This document shows positions 1-10,111 of a stretch of 64,000 nucleotides of DNA, piece after piece; position 1 is the stretch's first letter; the number at the start of each line of letters is the position of its first letter. The stretch comes from Nitrospira sp. (lineage in GTDB: Bacteria; Nitrospirota; Nitrospiria; Nitrospirales; Nitrospiraceae). A program made the translations under genes and the position numbers. The stretch lies in contig JARFXR010000001.1 in NCBI GenBank assembly GCA_029194535.1, positions 1,062,721 to 1,126,720 on the forward strand, read 5' to 3'. The notes below the pieces were generated by a model, which worked only from the letters and a program-made list of their open reading frames with translations, did not search any database and had not been told where the DNA came from.

Positions 1-167
1 AGGAAGCGTTGCTTCGGCCCGGCGAAAAGGCCAAGTGGAAGGGGCAGGATCAGTTCGTGTTGACCCTCGGCAACGCCGGTGGTGTGAAAGCAGAGTTGAA
101 CGGCAAACCACAGAAGCCGTTCGGTCCAAGCGGCAAGGTCGCCCGCGATATTGTCCTCAAGCGCTGA
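1..167 (+). CDS. C-terminal end of a RodZ-like protein (partial)
   Basis: The open frame enters from the left edge (first full codon at base 3) and stops at TGA 165-167, leaving about 54 residues. They read as the beta-rich C-terminal domain found at the periplasmic end of RodZ-type helix-turn-helix membrane proteins (DUF4115): a L-x-PGEKAKW segment, then F-x-LTLGNAGGV, then an LNGKPQKPFG turn. In RodZ this domain sits outside the membrane while the N-terminal HTH binds MreB, helping to set cell shape. The HTH and membrane segment lie outside the window, so only the domain is supported and the full architecture is inferred. Confidence 0.6.
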   Translation, partial: EALLRPGEKAKWKGQDQFVLTLGNAGGVKAELNGKPQKPFGPSGKVARDIVLKR

Positions 168-576
168 TCACTCGTCGGTTCTCCCTATTTATCCCAGGCA
201 GTTCCGCGCAGCAGGCTCCACCGAGCTTGCTGAGGCAGGAAGTCACAGGTGGGGCCTAAAGGTGTCCGGAGCCTGAAGTCGTGTGCAACGGCCTTGCGCT
301 AACGTAGCGAAATATCTGTTCCTGGATTGTGGACGTTGTGGCATGAGCTTTGATGGTCCTTCAGACTCAGGGGCGGATGGAACGAGGTTGCACGTGCCGC
401 TGAAAAGTTCCAGGAGCGGCCGGCCGCAACAGAGCGGAATCATAGTCGAATTGCTTGACATCGCCGGAACGCCATTGTTATAGTCCCGAACGTTTTTCGT
501 CCTTTTGGTCAACGAGCCGACGGCCTTATGGCCGGCCTCAGATCTGCGGTAGGTCCAACACAAAGGAGGATTTCTG
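168..576. other. intergenic region, 409 bp
   Basis: No convincing gene lies between the RodZ-like end and the small cytochrome. Short open frames here have no ribosome binding site and no recognisable product. The only signal seen is the sigma-70-like promoter at 455-484 that would serve the cytochrome. Confidence 0.5.
455..484 (+). promoter_or_regulatory. sigma-70-type promoter of the small cytochrome gene
   Basis: A perfect -35 box TTGACA (455-460) is followed after 18 bases by TATAGT (479-484), five of six matches to the -10 consensus. Transcription would start near 491, giving a leader of about 85 bases to the ATG at 577. With the terminator at 1051-1082 this makes the cytochrome a one-gene transcript. 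Confidence 0.6.
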
Positions 577-1026
577 ATGGGGACTTTTTCTAAGTTTTTG
601 GGAGTCAGCGCTGCGGTGCTGATGTTGTCCGCGAGCGTGGCGGGAGCCGAAGAGAAGGATCCGTTGAAGCCGCGCGTTCCGGCCGACCAGATGGCCGATG
701 CCAAGGCGATGAAGAACCCGGTTGCGGCTTCCCCGGAGAACATCGCCAAGGGAAAGGCGTTGTTCGAGGGTAAGGGCACCTGCTTCAACTGCCATGGGAA
801 GGAAGGCAAGGGCGACGGTCCTGCCGGTGCGATCCTCAATCCCAGCCCGCGGAACTTCACAAACTGCAAGTTCCACAAGAAGCGGAAGGACGGCGAGCTG
901 TTTTGGGTGATCAAGAACGGCAGCCCGGGAACCGGTATGGTTTCGTTGATTCCTGCGGCGATCACCGAAGAAGAAGCGTGGACGATCATCAATTACGAGC
1001 GGAGCTTCTGCAAGGGCGAAGAGTAG
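577..1026 (+). CDS. small periplasmic monoheme c-type cytochrome
   Basis: A 149-residue exported class I cytochrome c that would carry electrons in the periplasm. The ATG follows a strong AAGGAGG ribosome site. Residues 1-24 form a Sec signal ending near SVAGA. One heme site CFNCH (Cys69, Cys72, His73) is followed by the G-K-G-D-G-P turn usual in the family, and Met121 in the GTGM segment is the likely distal ligand. It stands alone, with its own promoter upstream and a strong terminator directly after it, so it is probably a freely diffusing carrier rather than part of a complex. Its redox partner cannot be told from context; the many oxidases and cytochromes later in the window are candidates. 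Confidence 0.85.
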   Translation: MGTFSKFLGVSAAVLMLSASVAGAEEKDPLKPRVPADQMADAKAMKNPVAASPENIAKGKALFEGKGTCFNCHGKEGKGDGPAGAILNPSPRNFTNCKFHKKRKDGELFWVIKNGSPGTGMVSLIPAAITEEEAWTIINYERSFCKGEE

Positions 1027-1050
1027 TCGATCCGCCGTCGTGTTTCGATT

Positions 1051-1082
1051 GGGGTGGAGGTGATCCCTCCACCCCTTTTTTT
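1051..1082 (+). terminator. rho-independent terminator after the small cytochrome
   Basis: A perfect 10-bp stem (1051-1060 with 1066-1075, GC-rich) with loop TGATC is followed by seven T residues (1076-1082). It lies 25 bases after the cytochrome stop codon. Confidence 0.9.
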
Positions 1083-1101
1083 GTCTGTGGAGGCATGTTG
1101 C

Positions 1102-2985
1102 TCAGGGTGCTTCGACGGCGGTGATCGCGGCCGGTTTCGTCAGGACCACTGCACCGGCTGGATCCGTAGCTTTCAACGGGGGAAGGACGAGCGGACGCTG
1201 CTCTTGTCCGTACTGACTCTTAGAGGCCCACGGTACCTTCTGCCCCAGATAAGCGGCAGTTTCTCCTAACGTCACCTCGCCGTCCCGATTGGTATCGGCG
1301 TCTCCGCGCAGCGCGCGGAGGAAGTAATAGGTAAACAGTCCGTGCCGGTGTTTTTCGTCCTCAATGGATCGTCCCAGGCTGCTTACGGACACGACATGAA
1401 CCGATGAGCTGCGGGAAGCGGCCCACTGCGGACCCGAACCCTTTGCGCGACCATCGGTCCCTGATCCGAGCCGCGATACGGTTCCGTCGAACAGCACGAT
1501 CGTCTGCCTCGCTTTCACACGGGCCAACGCTGCTTCCAGATCTTTGAGCGGGTAGGAGCGGGAGACGGAAGCGAGGCTTCCATCGTAGGGGAGGAGATAC
1601 ACCTCTCCGGTCGGCGACACCGTTGCCACTCCCGCAAAATAGACGATCACAACCGCATCTCTCCCTGCGTGGGCAGGTAACCAGTCGAGCAGCGCTTCGT
1701 CGATATCGGGGCGCAACGCTTTCCAGTCCTGGAGCAGGCGGACATTGGATGCCGGCACCCCGCCGAGCGACTGTAGGTAGGCCGCCACCATTTCGGCATC
1801 GGAGGCCCCATATTTCCGGACCGGCAATTGTGAGTCCCGATAGGAACCGATACCGATCGATAGGAGAAATGTGTTGGCGCGTTTAAACCCGGCGGCGCCG
1901 GCCGGGATTTGATCCACGTCGTCCGCGTTCACGGCAGTCGGTTGCACGGTGACGGAGAGGACTTGCTCGGGGGCGGCAGCGACGCTCGGATCCGAGACGT
2001 TCACACGAATCTGTGCCTTCTGTGCCTGCACGGACTGAGGGAGTGTGGCAGCAAACTCGAGGGATCGTGATTGGCCGGGCTGCAAGCGGCCGGCCGACAG
2101 CGTCGTCGTCGGAAATTGGGCTAGAATCGCCGGTGGGCCGGAGATGGTCGCGGCTACCTGCTGAAGCTCCTGATCGCCCGCGTTCACCAGGTCCACGCGC
2201 ACGCGCACCCGTTCTCCACCTTCCAGGACCAGGTTACTGTTCTCGTCGAGCACCATGGCTTTGAACGACAGGGGAGAACGGCCGACTTTCGGTGCGGGCT
2301 CGGACGGTCTTGCGGCGGCGCCGGCCGCCGCGGCCACCGGAGCCGCTCCGACTCCCGCCAGCTGGTGACGCGAGACCCGGATGAATTCGGTCGACAGAGC
2401 TACGCCGGACTCGTAAAGAAACTCGTCCATGTTGGCGTAGTCGCATCGCTTCTGTGTGGGTTCCAGGAGCAACCGCTGGTTGCGGTCGATGGCAATCGGC
2501 TGTTGCCCAAGTTCATGCCCCGACATGTCCTTGAATGTGACCAAGGCGTCGATCTTCAAGTCCGCGGGGACTCGGTCATACAGGTGATCTTGGATCAATC
2601 TGAAGGAGGATCTCTCCATCGTCACGAGTATTTCCATGTCGGGCGGGGTGGAGGAGGTGATCCCGCCGGTGACCGACACCGCTCGGAAATTCTGTGCCGC
2701 CGCGTCGATCATCACCGATTCCAATTCGGTGCCGATGTAGACTTCGCGCAAATTCCCGCAATCGTTCTTGTACGTGGCTTTCATGTCGCTGAATGCGGGA
2801 TCGAAAGTCAGTTTGACGGAGTTGTTGAGGCGTGGGCCCATGTCTGGCAGCGGAGTGCGCCGGAATGCCGAGGCGAACTTCTCGCATCCCGTGGACAATC
2901 CCATGACCCAGAGACAGACCAGGACAAGGGCGCATCGGGCAAGATTCGGGCGTGATGAGATGAAAACCAAGCGCCCCGGGGTCAT
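1102..2985 (-). CDS. caspase-fold lipoprotein, apparently catalytically dead
   Basis: About 627 residues from ATG 2985; a TTG at 3009 would add eight residues, and neither start has a clear ribosome site. A hydrophobic signal ends in the lipobox LSTGC, so it is probably lipid-anchored. Residues about 30-200 show no known family. A CARDB/NEW3-like beta domain follows (VLEGGERVRVRVDLVNAGDQ). The C-terminal third is a peptidase C14 (caspase) fold: FLLSIGIGSYRD, then DAVVIVYFAGVATVSP, EVYLLPYDGS and IVLFDGTVSRL. In active members the strand ends GHG with the catalytic His and the later one ends DACYSG with the catalytic Cys; here both are replaced (AGVAT and DGTVS). A DADTNRDGEVT loop resembles an EF-hand. 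Likely a binding or scaffold protein on the cell envelope. Divergently placed from the carbamoyltransferase. Confidence 0.75.
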   Translation of the reverse strand: MTPGRLVFISSRPNLARCALVLVCLWVMGLSTGCEKFASAFRRTPLPDMGPRLNNSVKLTFDPAFSDMKATYKNDCGNLREVYIGTELESVMIDAAAQNFRAVSVTGGITSSTPPDMEILVTMERSSFRLIQDHLYDRVPADLKIDALVTFKDMSGHELGQQPIAIDRNQRLLLEPTQKRCDYANMDEFLYESGVALSTEFIRVSRHQLAGVGAAPVAAAAGAAARPSEPAPKVGRSPLSFKAMVLDENSNLVLEGGERVRVRVDLVNAGDQELQQVAATISGPPAILAQFPTTTLSAGRLQPGQSRSLEFAATLPQSVQAQKAQIRVNVSDPSVAAAPEQVLSVTVQPTAVNADDVDQIPAGAAGFKRANTFLLSIGIGSYRDSQLPVRKYGASDAEMVAAYLQSLGGVPASNVRLLQDWKALRPDIDEALLDWLPAHAGRDAVVIVYFAGVATVSPTGEVYLLPYDGSLASVSRSYPLKDLEAALARVKARQTIVLFDGTVSRLGSGTDGRAKGSGPQWAASRSSSVHVVSVSSLGRSIEDEKHRHGLFTYYFLRALRGDADTNRDGEVTLGETAAYLGQKVPWASKSQYGQEQRPLVLPPLKATDPAGAVVLTKPAAITAVEAP

Positions 2986-3158
2986 CGGGTAAGCGGGCTC
3001 ATGACTCAAGAAGGTACGCGCATGTCATGGCACATTCTGCACCGTACCGAAATGTTGCCGTGAATGCAACTGGAGCCGGCTTCTTGCGGGCGCCGGTCGC
3101 TCCGGCATATGCTTCAGCGGATTCGAGGCCTGCGTATCGATTTGGATGAGCCTTTGGA

Positions 3159-4901
3159 ATGCTGGTACTCGGTCTTTCGAACATGCGGGATGCTGCTGCG
3201 GCGCTGACGGAGGACGGCCGGATCCTCGCGGCGGCTGAGGAGGAGCGGTTTGTCCGCGTCAAACACGTCACGGCGCTTCCGGTTCATGCCATTCGATCCT
3301 GCCTCCAAACGGCGGGCGCACGACTTCGCGACGTCGATGCCGTGGCGGTGCCGTGGAAATATTGGGAAGTGGGACGTCGCGCAACCCTGGTACTCCGCGG
3401 GATGTTGCAGTCGTCGGAGTTGCGCAGGGTCAAGGCCAGGAGGAGTTACGAGCGTCTCGGTCAGGAATGGAAGGAACTGATCTTCCTGCGACGACTCTTG
3501 TCACGGCAGATCGACGGAACGGCTTGTCCCAATCCGGTATTTCTCGACCATCACCTCTGTCACGCAGCCAGCGCCGTCTTGGTTTCGCCCTTCAAGGAAG
3601 CGGCGGTCCTCATTGTCGACGGCGCGTCGGAATCCCACACCACCACCTTCGCTCGGGCAGATGAGCGGACCATTGATGTCTTGGGCCGGATTCCGATTCC
3701 CGATTCGCTCGGACAATTCTATGCGGCCATGACCGCGTATCTCGGGTTTGTTCCAGATCAGGACGAGTACATCGTTATGGGGATGGCGGGATACGGAAAG
3801 CCGGGTTATGCCCGGTCCATTCGCGACCGCATCCTGCCGCTGCTGCCGGAGGGGAGATTTCGTCTCAATACGAACCTGCTGGATTTCCATTTGGCACGTC
3901 GGCGGATCTTCGTTCCGGAATTTCTCGGACTGTTCGGCCCGGCCCGGCTGCCCGGCGGAGACGTCACGGACCGTCATCGAGATATGGCGGCCAGCGTGCA
4001 ACTCGTGCTGGAAGAGACGATGCTGCATCTGGCCCGGCATCTGAGACGGATCACGGGGCTGACCCGACTGTGCCTGGCCGGAGGTGTCGCGTATAACTGC
4101 GTGGCCAACAGTCGCCTCCGGCGGGAGTCCGGATTCGAGGAGATCTACGTGCCGCCCGCGGCCGGAGATTCCGGCGCGGCGCTCGGTGCGGCGCTGTGGC
4201 TGACGCATCGGCGCGGTTTTCTCACCCATCGAACGGCGATGCGGACGGCTGCGTGGGGACCCGGGTACGAGGATCGGGATTGCAGAAGCGTGCTCGAAGC
4301 GGCGAGCTTGGAAGTCACCACGTTGCCGGATGCGCAGCTATGCGACACGGTTGCGGGCGAACTGGCGCGCGGTCGATTGGTGTTCTGGTTTCAAGATCGA
4401 ATGGAATTCGGCCCGCGAGCATTGGGGAATCGAAGCCTCCTCGCCGATCCGCGCCGCGCGGATGTGCGGGAACTGATCAACGCCAAGGTGAAACACCGGG
4501 AGCCGTTTCGTCCTTTTGCGCCGTCGGTGCTGGAGGAGCGGGCGGGCGAATACTTTGACCTTCCCGGATCTTCTCCCTTCATGCTGTTCACGGCGCCGGT
4601 CCTTCCCTCGGCGAGGGACCTCATTCCCGCGGTCTTGCACATCGACGGGTCGGCACGCGTGCAAACCGTGGATGGGCACGCGAATCCGCGCTATCGTCTT
4701 CTGCTCGAGGCCTTTGCCAAGCTGACGGGAGTACCTGTGCTCCTGAACACGTCGTTCAATGTGAACGAGCCGATCGTCTGTACGCCGGAGGATGCCGTGC
4801 AGTGCTTTCTGCGAACGGAGGTGGAGTGGTTGGTGATGGGAAATCTCCTTGCCAGACGGCCGGGCCGTTCCGCCGGCTTTTCATCAGGCGCCGAGCGGTA
4901 G
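3159..4901 (+). CDS. NodU/CmcH-family carbamoyltransferase
   Basis: A 580-residue enzyme that would transfer a carbamoyl group from carbamoyl phosphate to a hydroxyl of a sugar or secondary metabolite, by way of carbamoyl-AMP. The N-terminal part is the Kae1-like ATPase fold with EEERF, the metal-site motif DHHLCHAASA and D-G-A-S-E-S; a glycine-rich MGMAGYG and LAGGVAYNC follow. The C-terminal domain carries the family signature FGPRALGNRSLLADPR and KHREPFRPFAPS. Length and order are those of intact NodU-type enzymes. The next gene begins with no gap (TAG then ATG), and a glycosyltransferase lies nearby, so a role in decorating a surface polysaccharide is a reasonable inference; the acceptor is unknown. 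Confidence 0.88.
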   Translation: MLVLGLSNMRDAAAALTEDGRILAAAEEERFVRVKHVTALPVHAIRSCLQTAGARLRDVDAVAVPWKYWEVGRRATLVLRGMLQSSELRRVKARRSYERLGQEWKELIFLRRLLSRQIDGTACPNPVFLDHHLCHAASAVLVSPFKEAAVLIVDGASESHTTTFARADERTIDVLGRIPIPDSLGQFYAAMTAYLGFVPDQDEYIVMGMAGYGKPGYARSIRDRILPLLPEGRFRLNTNLLDFHLARRRIFVPEFLGLFGPARLPGGDVTDRHRDMAASVQLVLEETMLHLARHLRRITGLTRLCLAGGVAYNCVANSRLRRESGFEEIYVPPAAGDSGAALGAALWLTHRRGFLTHRTAMRTAAWGPGYEDRDCRSVLEAASLEVTTLPDAQLCDTVAGELARGRLVFWFQDRMEFGPRALGNRSLLADPRRADVRELINAKVKHREPFRPFAPSVLEERAGEYFDLPGSSPFMLFTAPVLPSARDLIPAVLHIDGSARVQTVDGHANPRYRLLLEAFAKLTGVPVLLNTSFNVNEPIVCTPEDAVQCFLRTEVEWLVMGNLLARRPGRSAGFSSGAER

Positions 4902-6461
4902 ATGGCGAATCCTTCCGCACGGGAATCCGATCGTGCGGCCGATCTTGCCGATGGTCAGGACGCACATTCAGTTGCCGTCCAGTCATCGTTCGCACTCAAC
5001 GCCCTGTTGTTGCTGTTCCTCCTCAATTTCAGCCTTCAGCCCTTGACCGAGCCGGATTTTGGTTGGCACTTGCGAACCGGGCTCGATCTGCTCGATAGCG
5101 GACTGAGGCTTCCCTCCTTGGATCCCTATTCCCATACGATGCCGGACTGGCCCTGGGTGGAGCATGCTTGGTTGACCGACGTGACCATCGGTGCGCTGTA
5201 CGCATCCTGGGCCGGAGGGTTGGGAGTGATTGCGTTGTTCGCGGCGATCGCTGCCGGTGCCTGGCTGATCGCCGCCGGTACCGCGTCGGTTCCACGGTAC
5301 GCTCGTTGGTTCATCGCCACCCTGTCGGTCTGGGTTGCGCTTCCCTATCTGGGCGCGCGTACTCAGCTCGTTTCTTGGCTCGGGCTCGCCGTCCTGCTCC
5401 GTCTTCTGTCGCGTCCCACAAGGTTCTCATGGCGATGGATCCCGCTCCTGTTTCTGCTGTGGGCGAATCTGCACGGCGGATTTGTCTTGGGTCTTGCGCT
5501 GATGAGCGTCGTTGCGCTCGCTCTGTGGCTCATGCGACTACTCCATGCCAAATGGACATCCCGATTTGGGCCGATCGATGAATCCGGCTTCGCCCGGGCG
5601 GATCTGCGTCGTTTGGTTCTGCTGACGGCGGCCTCGGCCGTCGTGACCCTGGTGAATCCGTACGGATGGCGGCTGCACGGAGAAATTGTCGATTCCTTGG
5701 CTAACCAGTTTATGGTGGATGAGTTACAAGAGTGGCAGCCCCTGTCGTTGGCGACGACGGCCGGTCGCGGGTATGCCCTCTACCTCGCCGTACTGGGTGT
5801 CGCAATGTGCTGCTGGTACCGCCGGCATGAACCGGTCCAGTGGGCGGTGTGGCTGGTCTTCCTCTGGTTTTCCCTGCGACACATGCGGAACATACCGGTG
5901 TTTCTCATCATCAGCCTGCCGCTTGCCGCCGACCTGACGGCCGCGGCATTCGACCGATTGTACCGGTCGCTTGGCGCGGGCGAGCCGGCCATACGATGCG
6001 GCATGTTGACGGGAGCCGTCGTCGCGGCGATTGTGCTGATGTGGGAGGGGCCCGACCATTTGCATCACGTGGTCCAGTCCGGAACGGAGCCGGCCAGGTA
6101 CTTTCAGACGACCTCTTATCCGATCGAGGCCGTGGACTGGATTCAGGCGCATCCTGCGCAAGTTGGTGCCAGCCTCTACAATGATTACGGCTACGGCGGA
6201 TTTCTGCTCTGGTGGATGCCGGAACATAAGATTTTCATCGATGGACGCATGCCGGCCTGGAGGATCGGGGACCGGCGCATCTTCCAGGACTACGTCGCGC
6301 TCACGCGGCGTGAGCCGGTCGATCTATCCGTGCTTGAGAAGTACGCTGTGGATTGGGCTCTAGTGCGCCGCGACACGCCGTTGGATCGCGCGTTGCACCG
6401 TGAGCCGAAGTGGGTTCGTGTCTACGAGGACGGGAAAGTCTCGGTCTATGTCATGCCATAG
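4902..6461 (+). CDS. multi-pass membrane protein, GT-C glycosyltransferase-like
   Basis: A 519-residue integral membrane protein starting immediately after the carbamoyltransferase stop codon, so translationally coupled. A first membrane helix is followed by an extracytoplasmic loop with EPDFGWHLRTG and, further on, HAWLTD, the type of acidic/His loop 1 typical of GT-C (lipid-phosphate-sugar dependent) transferases. About nine to ten further hydrophobic helices follow. The C-terminal soluble part has YNDYGYGGFLLWW and IFIDGRMPAW, a signature seen in a large family of uncharacterised bacterial GT-C-like proteins. It probably moves a sugar from a polyprenyl carrier to an outside acceptor. Specificity is unknown. 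Confidence 0.7.
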   Translation: MANPSARESDRAADLADGQDAHSVAVQSSFALNALLLLFLLNFSLQPLTEPDFGWHLRTGLDLLDSGLRLPSLDPYSHTMPDWPWVEHAWLTDVTIGALYASWAGGLGVIALFAAIAAGAWLIAAGTASVPRYARWFIATLSVWVALPYLGARTQLVSWLGLAVLLRLLSRPTRFSWRWIPLLFLLWANLHGGFVLGLALMSVVALALWLMRLLHAKWTSRFGPIDESGFARADLRRLVLLTAASAVVTLVNPYGWRLHGEIVDSLANQFMVDELQEWQPLSLATTAGRGYALYLAVLGVAMCCWYRRHEPVQWAVWLVFLWFSLRHMRNIPVFLIISLPLAADLTAAAFDRLYRSLGAGEPAIRCGMLTGAVVAAIVLMWEGPDHLHHVVQSGTEPARYFQTTSYPIEAVDWIQAHPAQVGASLYNDYGYGGFLLWWMPEHKIFIDGRMPAWRIGDRRIFQDYVALTRREPVDLSVLEKYAVDWALVRRDTPLDRALHREPKWVRVYEDGKVSVYVMP

Positions 6462-6481
6462 GCCGACGGCCGACCCGTTCG

Positions 6482-7300
6482 CTAATTGAGAGGTAGACCG
6501 AAACGGGGCGGGTGGTCTGAGGTCAATGGTTCGACGAAGGAGGCGGTGCGGTAGAGCCCTTTCCGGTCGTTCTGTCGGACACGAGCCAGGTCCCGCATCA
6601 TCAGGAAGCCGTCGCGCCAGACGCGGACCTTCGAGCCCGGCTGATCGGCCCAGTTGATCGGAACCTCCGCAATCCGATACCCTCGGCGTTGCGCGACATA
6701 GAGCAGCTCCAGATCCAACCCATAGCCGTCGATCGTCCCCACAGCGAAGAGGTCTTGGGCCACCGAGCGACGGAACAGTTTGAACCCGCATTGCGTGTCC
6801 GCAATGGCGCGAATGCCCCCCTGTCGAACGGCGGCATTGAACAGGCTGCCGAGGATCGTGCGGTACAACTTCGCTCGGACGGAAAATGCCGGGAGCCGGG
6901 ACGCGAGAGCCCGCGACCCGATGGCCAGGTCGGCTCCCTGTTCGATGGCCTGTTGCAGCCGGGGCAGCTCCTCAATAGGGGTAGCCCCGTCCGCGTCGGC
7001 AAACAATTGAAGCTGTCCGGTTGCGGCCTGCATGCCGCGTCTGACCGCGGCGCCTTTCCCTCGCCGATCGGGGAGCCGAAGCAGGCTGATTTCCGGTCTG
7101 GACACCGACAGGGCTTCGACGACCGAGGGGGTTGCATCGGTGCTCCCGTCGTCGACCACCAGCACTTCATAGGGGCGCCCGCGCTCCCGCATATAGTCCG
7201 TAATTCTTCGGAGGTAGGGTAGGATTCGACCGGCTTCGTTATAGGCGGGGATGATGATCGAGTGATGCATAGATTCCACGAGAAGCGGGAACAACATCAT
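6482..7300 (-). CDS. family 2 glycosyltransferase, dolichyl-phosphate-glucose synthase-like
   Basis: 272 residues from ATG 7300; the ATG at 7270 gives a start (MHHSIIIPAYNE) that matches the family more closely, and neither has a strong ribosome site. GT-A fold with SIIIPAYNEAGRI, VVDDGSTDAT, the metal-binding FADADGATP and later DTQCGFKLF. The C-terminal RGYRIAEVPINW and a final amphipathic stretch match the ALG5/polyprenol-phosphate-sugar type, which charges a lipid carrier with a sugar on the inner face of the membrane. That product is the kind of donor the GT-C-like protein next door would use; the two genes converge, which supports but does not prove a shared pathway. Confidence 0.85.
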   Translation of the reverse strand: MMLFPLLVESMHHSIIIPAYNEAGRILPYLRRITDYMRERGRPYEVLVVDDGSTDATPSVVEALSVSRPEISLLRLPDRRGKGAAVRRGMQAATGQLQLFADADGATPIEELPRLQQAIEQGADLAIGSRALASRLPAFSVRAKLYRTILGSLFNAAVRQGGIRAIADTQCGFKLFRRSVAQDLFAVGTIDGYGLDLELLYVAQRRGYRIAEVPINWADQPGSKVRVWRDGFLMMRDLARVRQNDRKGLYRTASFVEPLTSDHPPRFGLPLN

Positions 7301-7415
7301 GCCACCGGGTCTTCTACGGCGGGCACTCTCGATGCGAAGTACCGTACCCGAGCCTTGCGGCGATTACAAGGGGCAGGCTGCGCACTTGACAGCTCGGCTA
7401 TGCGGAAGCGAACGT

Positions 7416-8258
7416 ATGGTTTGCGTCGGGGGAGAACTGCGTCCGGAAGTCGTGCGACGGAGGTGGGGATTGCCGCAGTGCGGCGCAATAGGGATTTCAG
7501 TCGCCGTCCTCGGTGCAGCGCTCCTCGCATCCTGCGCGTCGTCGGTGCCGCCGTCTCGCATCGGGGACTATCTGTCGTCGGATCTGAAAGTGGATGAGGG
7601 GGTGTTCGGCCGATTGAAGCCCAGGCCTGTGCCGGCAGGGATGCTTCTGGTCTCGGATACCGCCCATGCCGGCGCAGCGCCGACCTTGCCAGACGAGGCC
7701 GTTCTTCGATTGGGTGAGAGCCTGAAACAAGAAGTCGGCCGAGCCATTCCCGTGTCGGTCAAGGAGATGATCCCGCCTGAGAGCATTCCGCTTCAGCCGA
7801 ACGGAGACTGGACTCAGTTCGCCGAGTTAGCGAAGAAGCGTGGGCTCGACTATCTCGTCTTGGTCGTCCTCTCCAGTATGGAACAGGAGTATCCCGTGAC
7901 GCTCTTTCTGGGGTGGACCACATACGCGCAGCCGGGATTTCGACGCGACAACTGGTCGTTGCTGGAAATCGCGCTACTGGATGTGAAGAATAACCGCGTT
8001 CTTATCCAAGCCGAGGGGCGAGGGTGGGCGACGCTGGACTCGCCTACGGCTCCAGGGATCAATCAGTGGTATCCGGTCATCTACCTGCGCACGCAAGATC
8101 CGGAACGCCGCATTTGGCCTCCGACCTACGAAGAGGCGCCCAATACGCTGAGAGTCGTCTCTTTCGACCAAGCCTCGAAGCGGATGACACTCAATCTCCA
8201 GAAAGCATGGATCGCGTCGTTGGAGGCCGCCGGTGCGGAGGTGCACGAAACCTCATAG
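7416..8258 (+). CDS. conserved lipoprotein of unknown function
   Basis: An exported lipoprotein: a charged RRRW stretch, a hydrophobic run and the lipobox LLASC followed by ASSVPP. The frame is open from 7299, but the first ~40 codons have no ribosome site and overlap the divergent glycosyltransferase start, so ATG 7416 (280 residues) or GTG 7452 is more likely; both have a GGAAG upstream. The mature part alternates beta strands (PAGMLLVSDTAHA, YLVLVVLSS) and looks like the fold of envelope lipoproteins that sense or bind rather than catalyse. No catalytic motif is visible and I do not recognise a named family. It precedes the HtrA protease by about 290 bases with no obvious gene between. Confidence 0.7.
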   Translation: MVCVGGELRPEVVRRRWGLPQCGAIGISVAVLGAALLASCASSVPPSRIGDYLSSDLKVDEGVFGRLKPRPVPAGMLLVSDTAHAGAAPTLPDEAVLRLGESLKQEVGRAIPVSVKEMIPPESIPLQPNGDWTQFAELAKKRGLDYLVLVVLSSMEQEYPVTLFLGWTTYAQPGFRRDNWSLLEIALLDVKNNRVLIQAEGRGWATLDSPTAPGINQWYPVIYLRTQDPERRIWPPTYEEAPNTLRVVSFDQASKRMTLNLQKAWIASLEAAGAEVHETS

Positions 8259-8549
8259 CACCTGTACGGAGATCAGGTTGATCGGGCCGGGGTGGGAAGA
8301 GTCACGATTCCAGCATCAGGAACGCCGGAGACGGAAGGACGTGCGTTGCGCCTTTGCCGAGATGGCAGGGCTTGTTGAAGCCGCCCGGCCTTTCCGCAAA
8401 GCGACTCGTTGTGCGCGAGACCGTGCTCAGCCGCGTATCTGCCGTCTCGTTGCCGATGATCGGCCCCTTTCATCTCGTTCCGTACTTAGACTACAATAAG
8501 GTCGTCCAGCCAACTAAATCGCGCCTATAACTTCTGGAGGAGCCTGGTT

Positions 8550-10046
<1,497 letters not shown>

Positions 10047-10111
10047 CGCCGAAATAGCGGCGAGGCCTCCGAGGAGCCCGCGAACGGCTTCCGGCGTATG
10101 CTGAGGACGGT

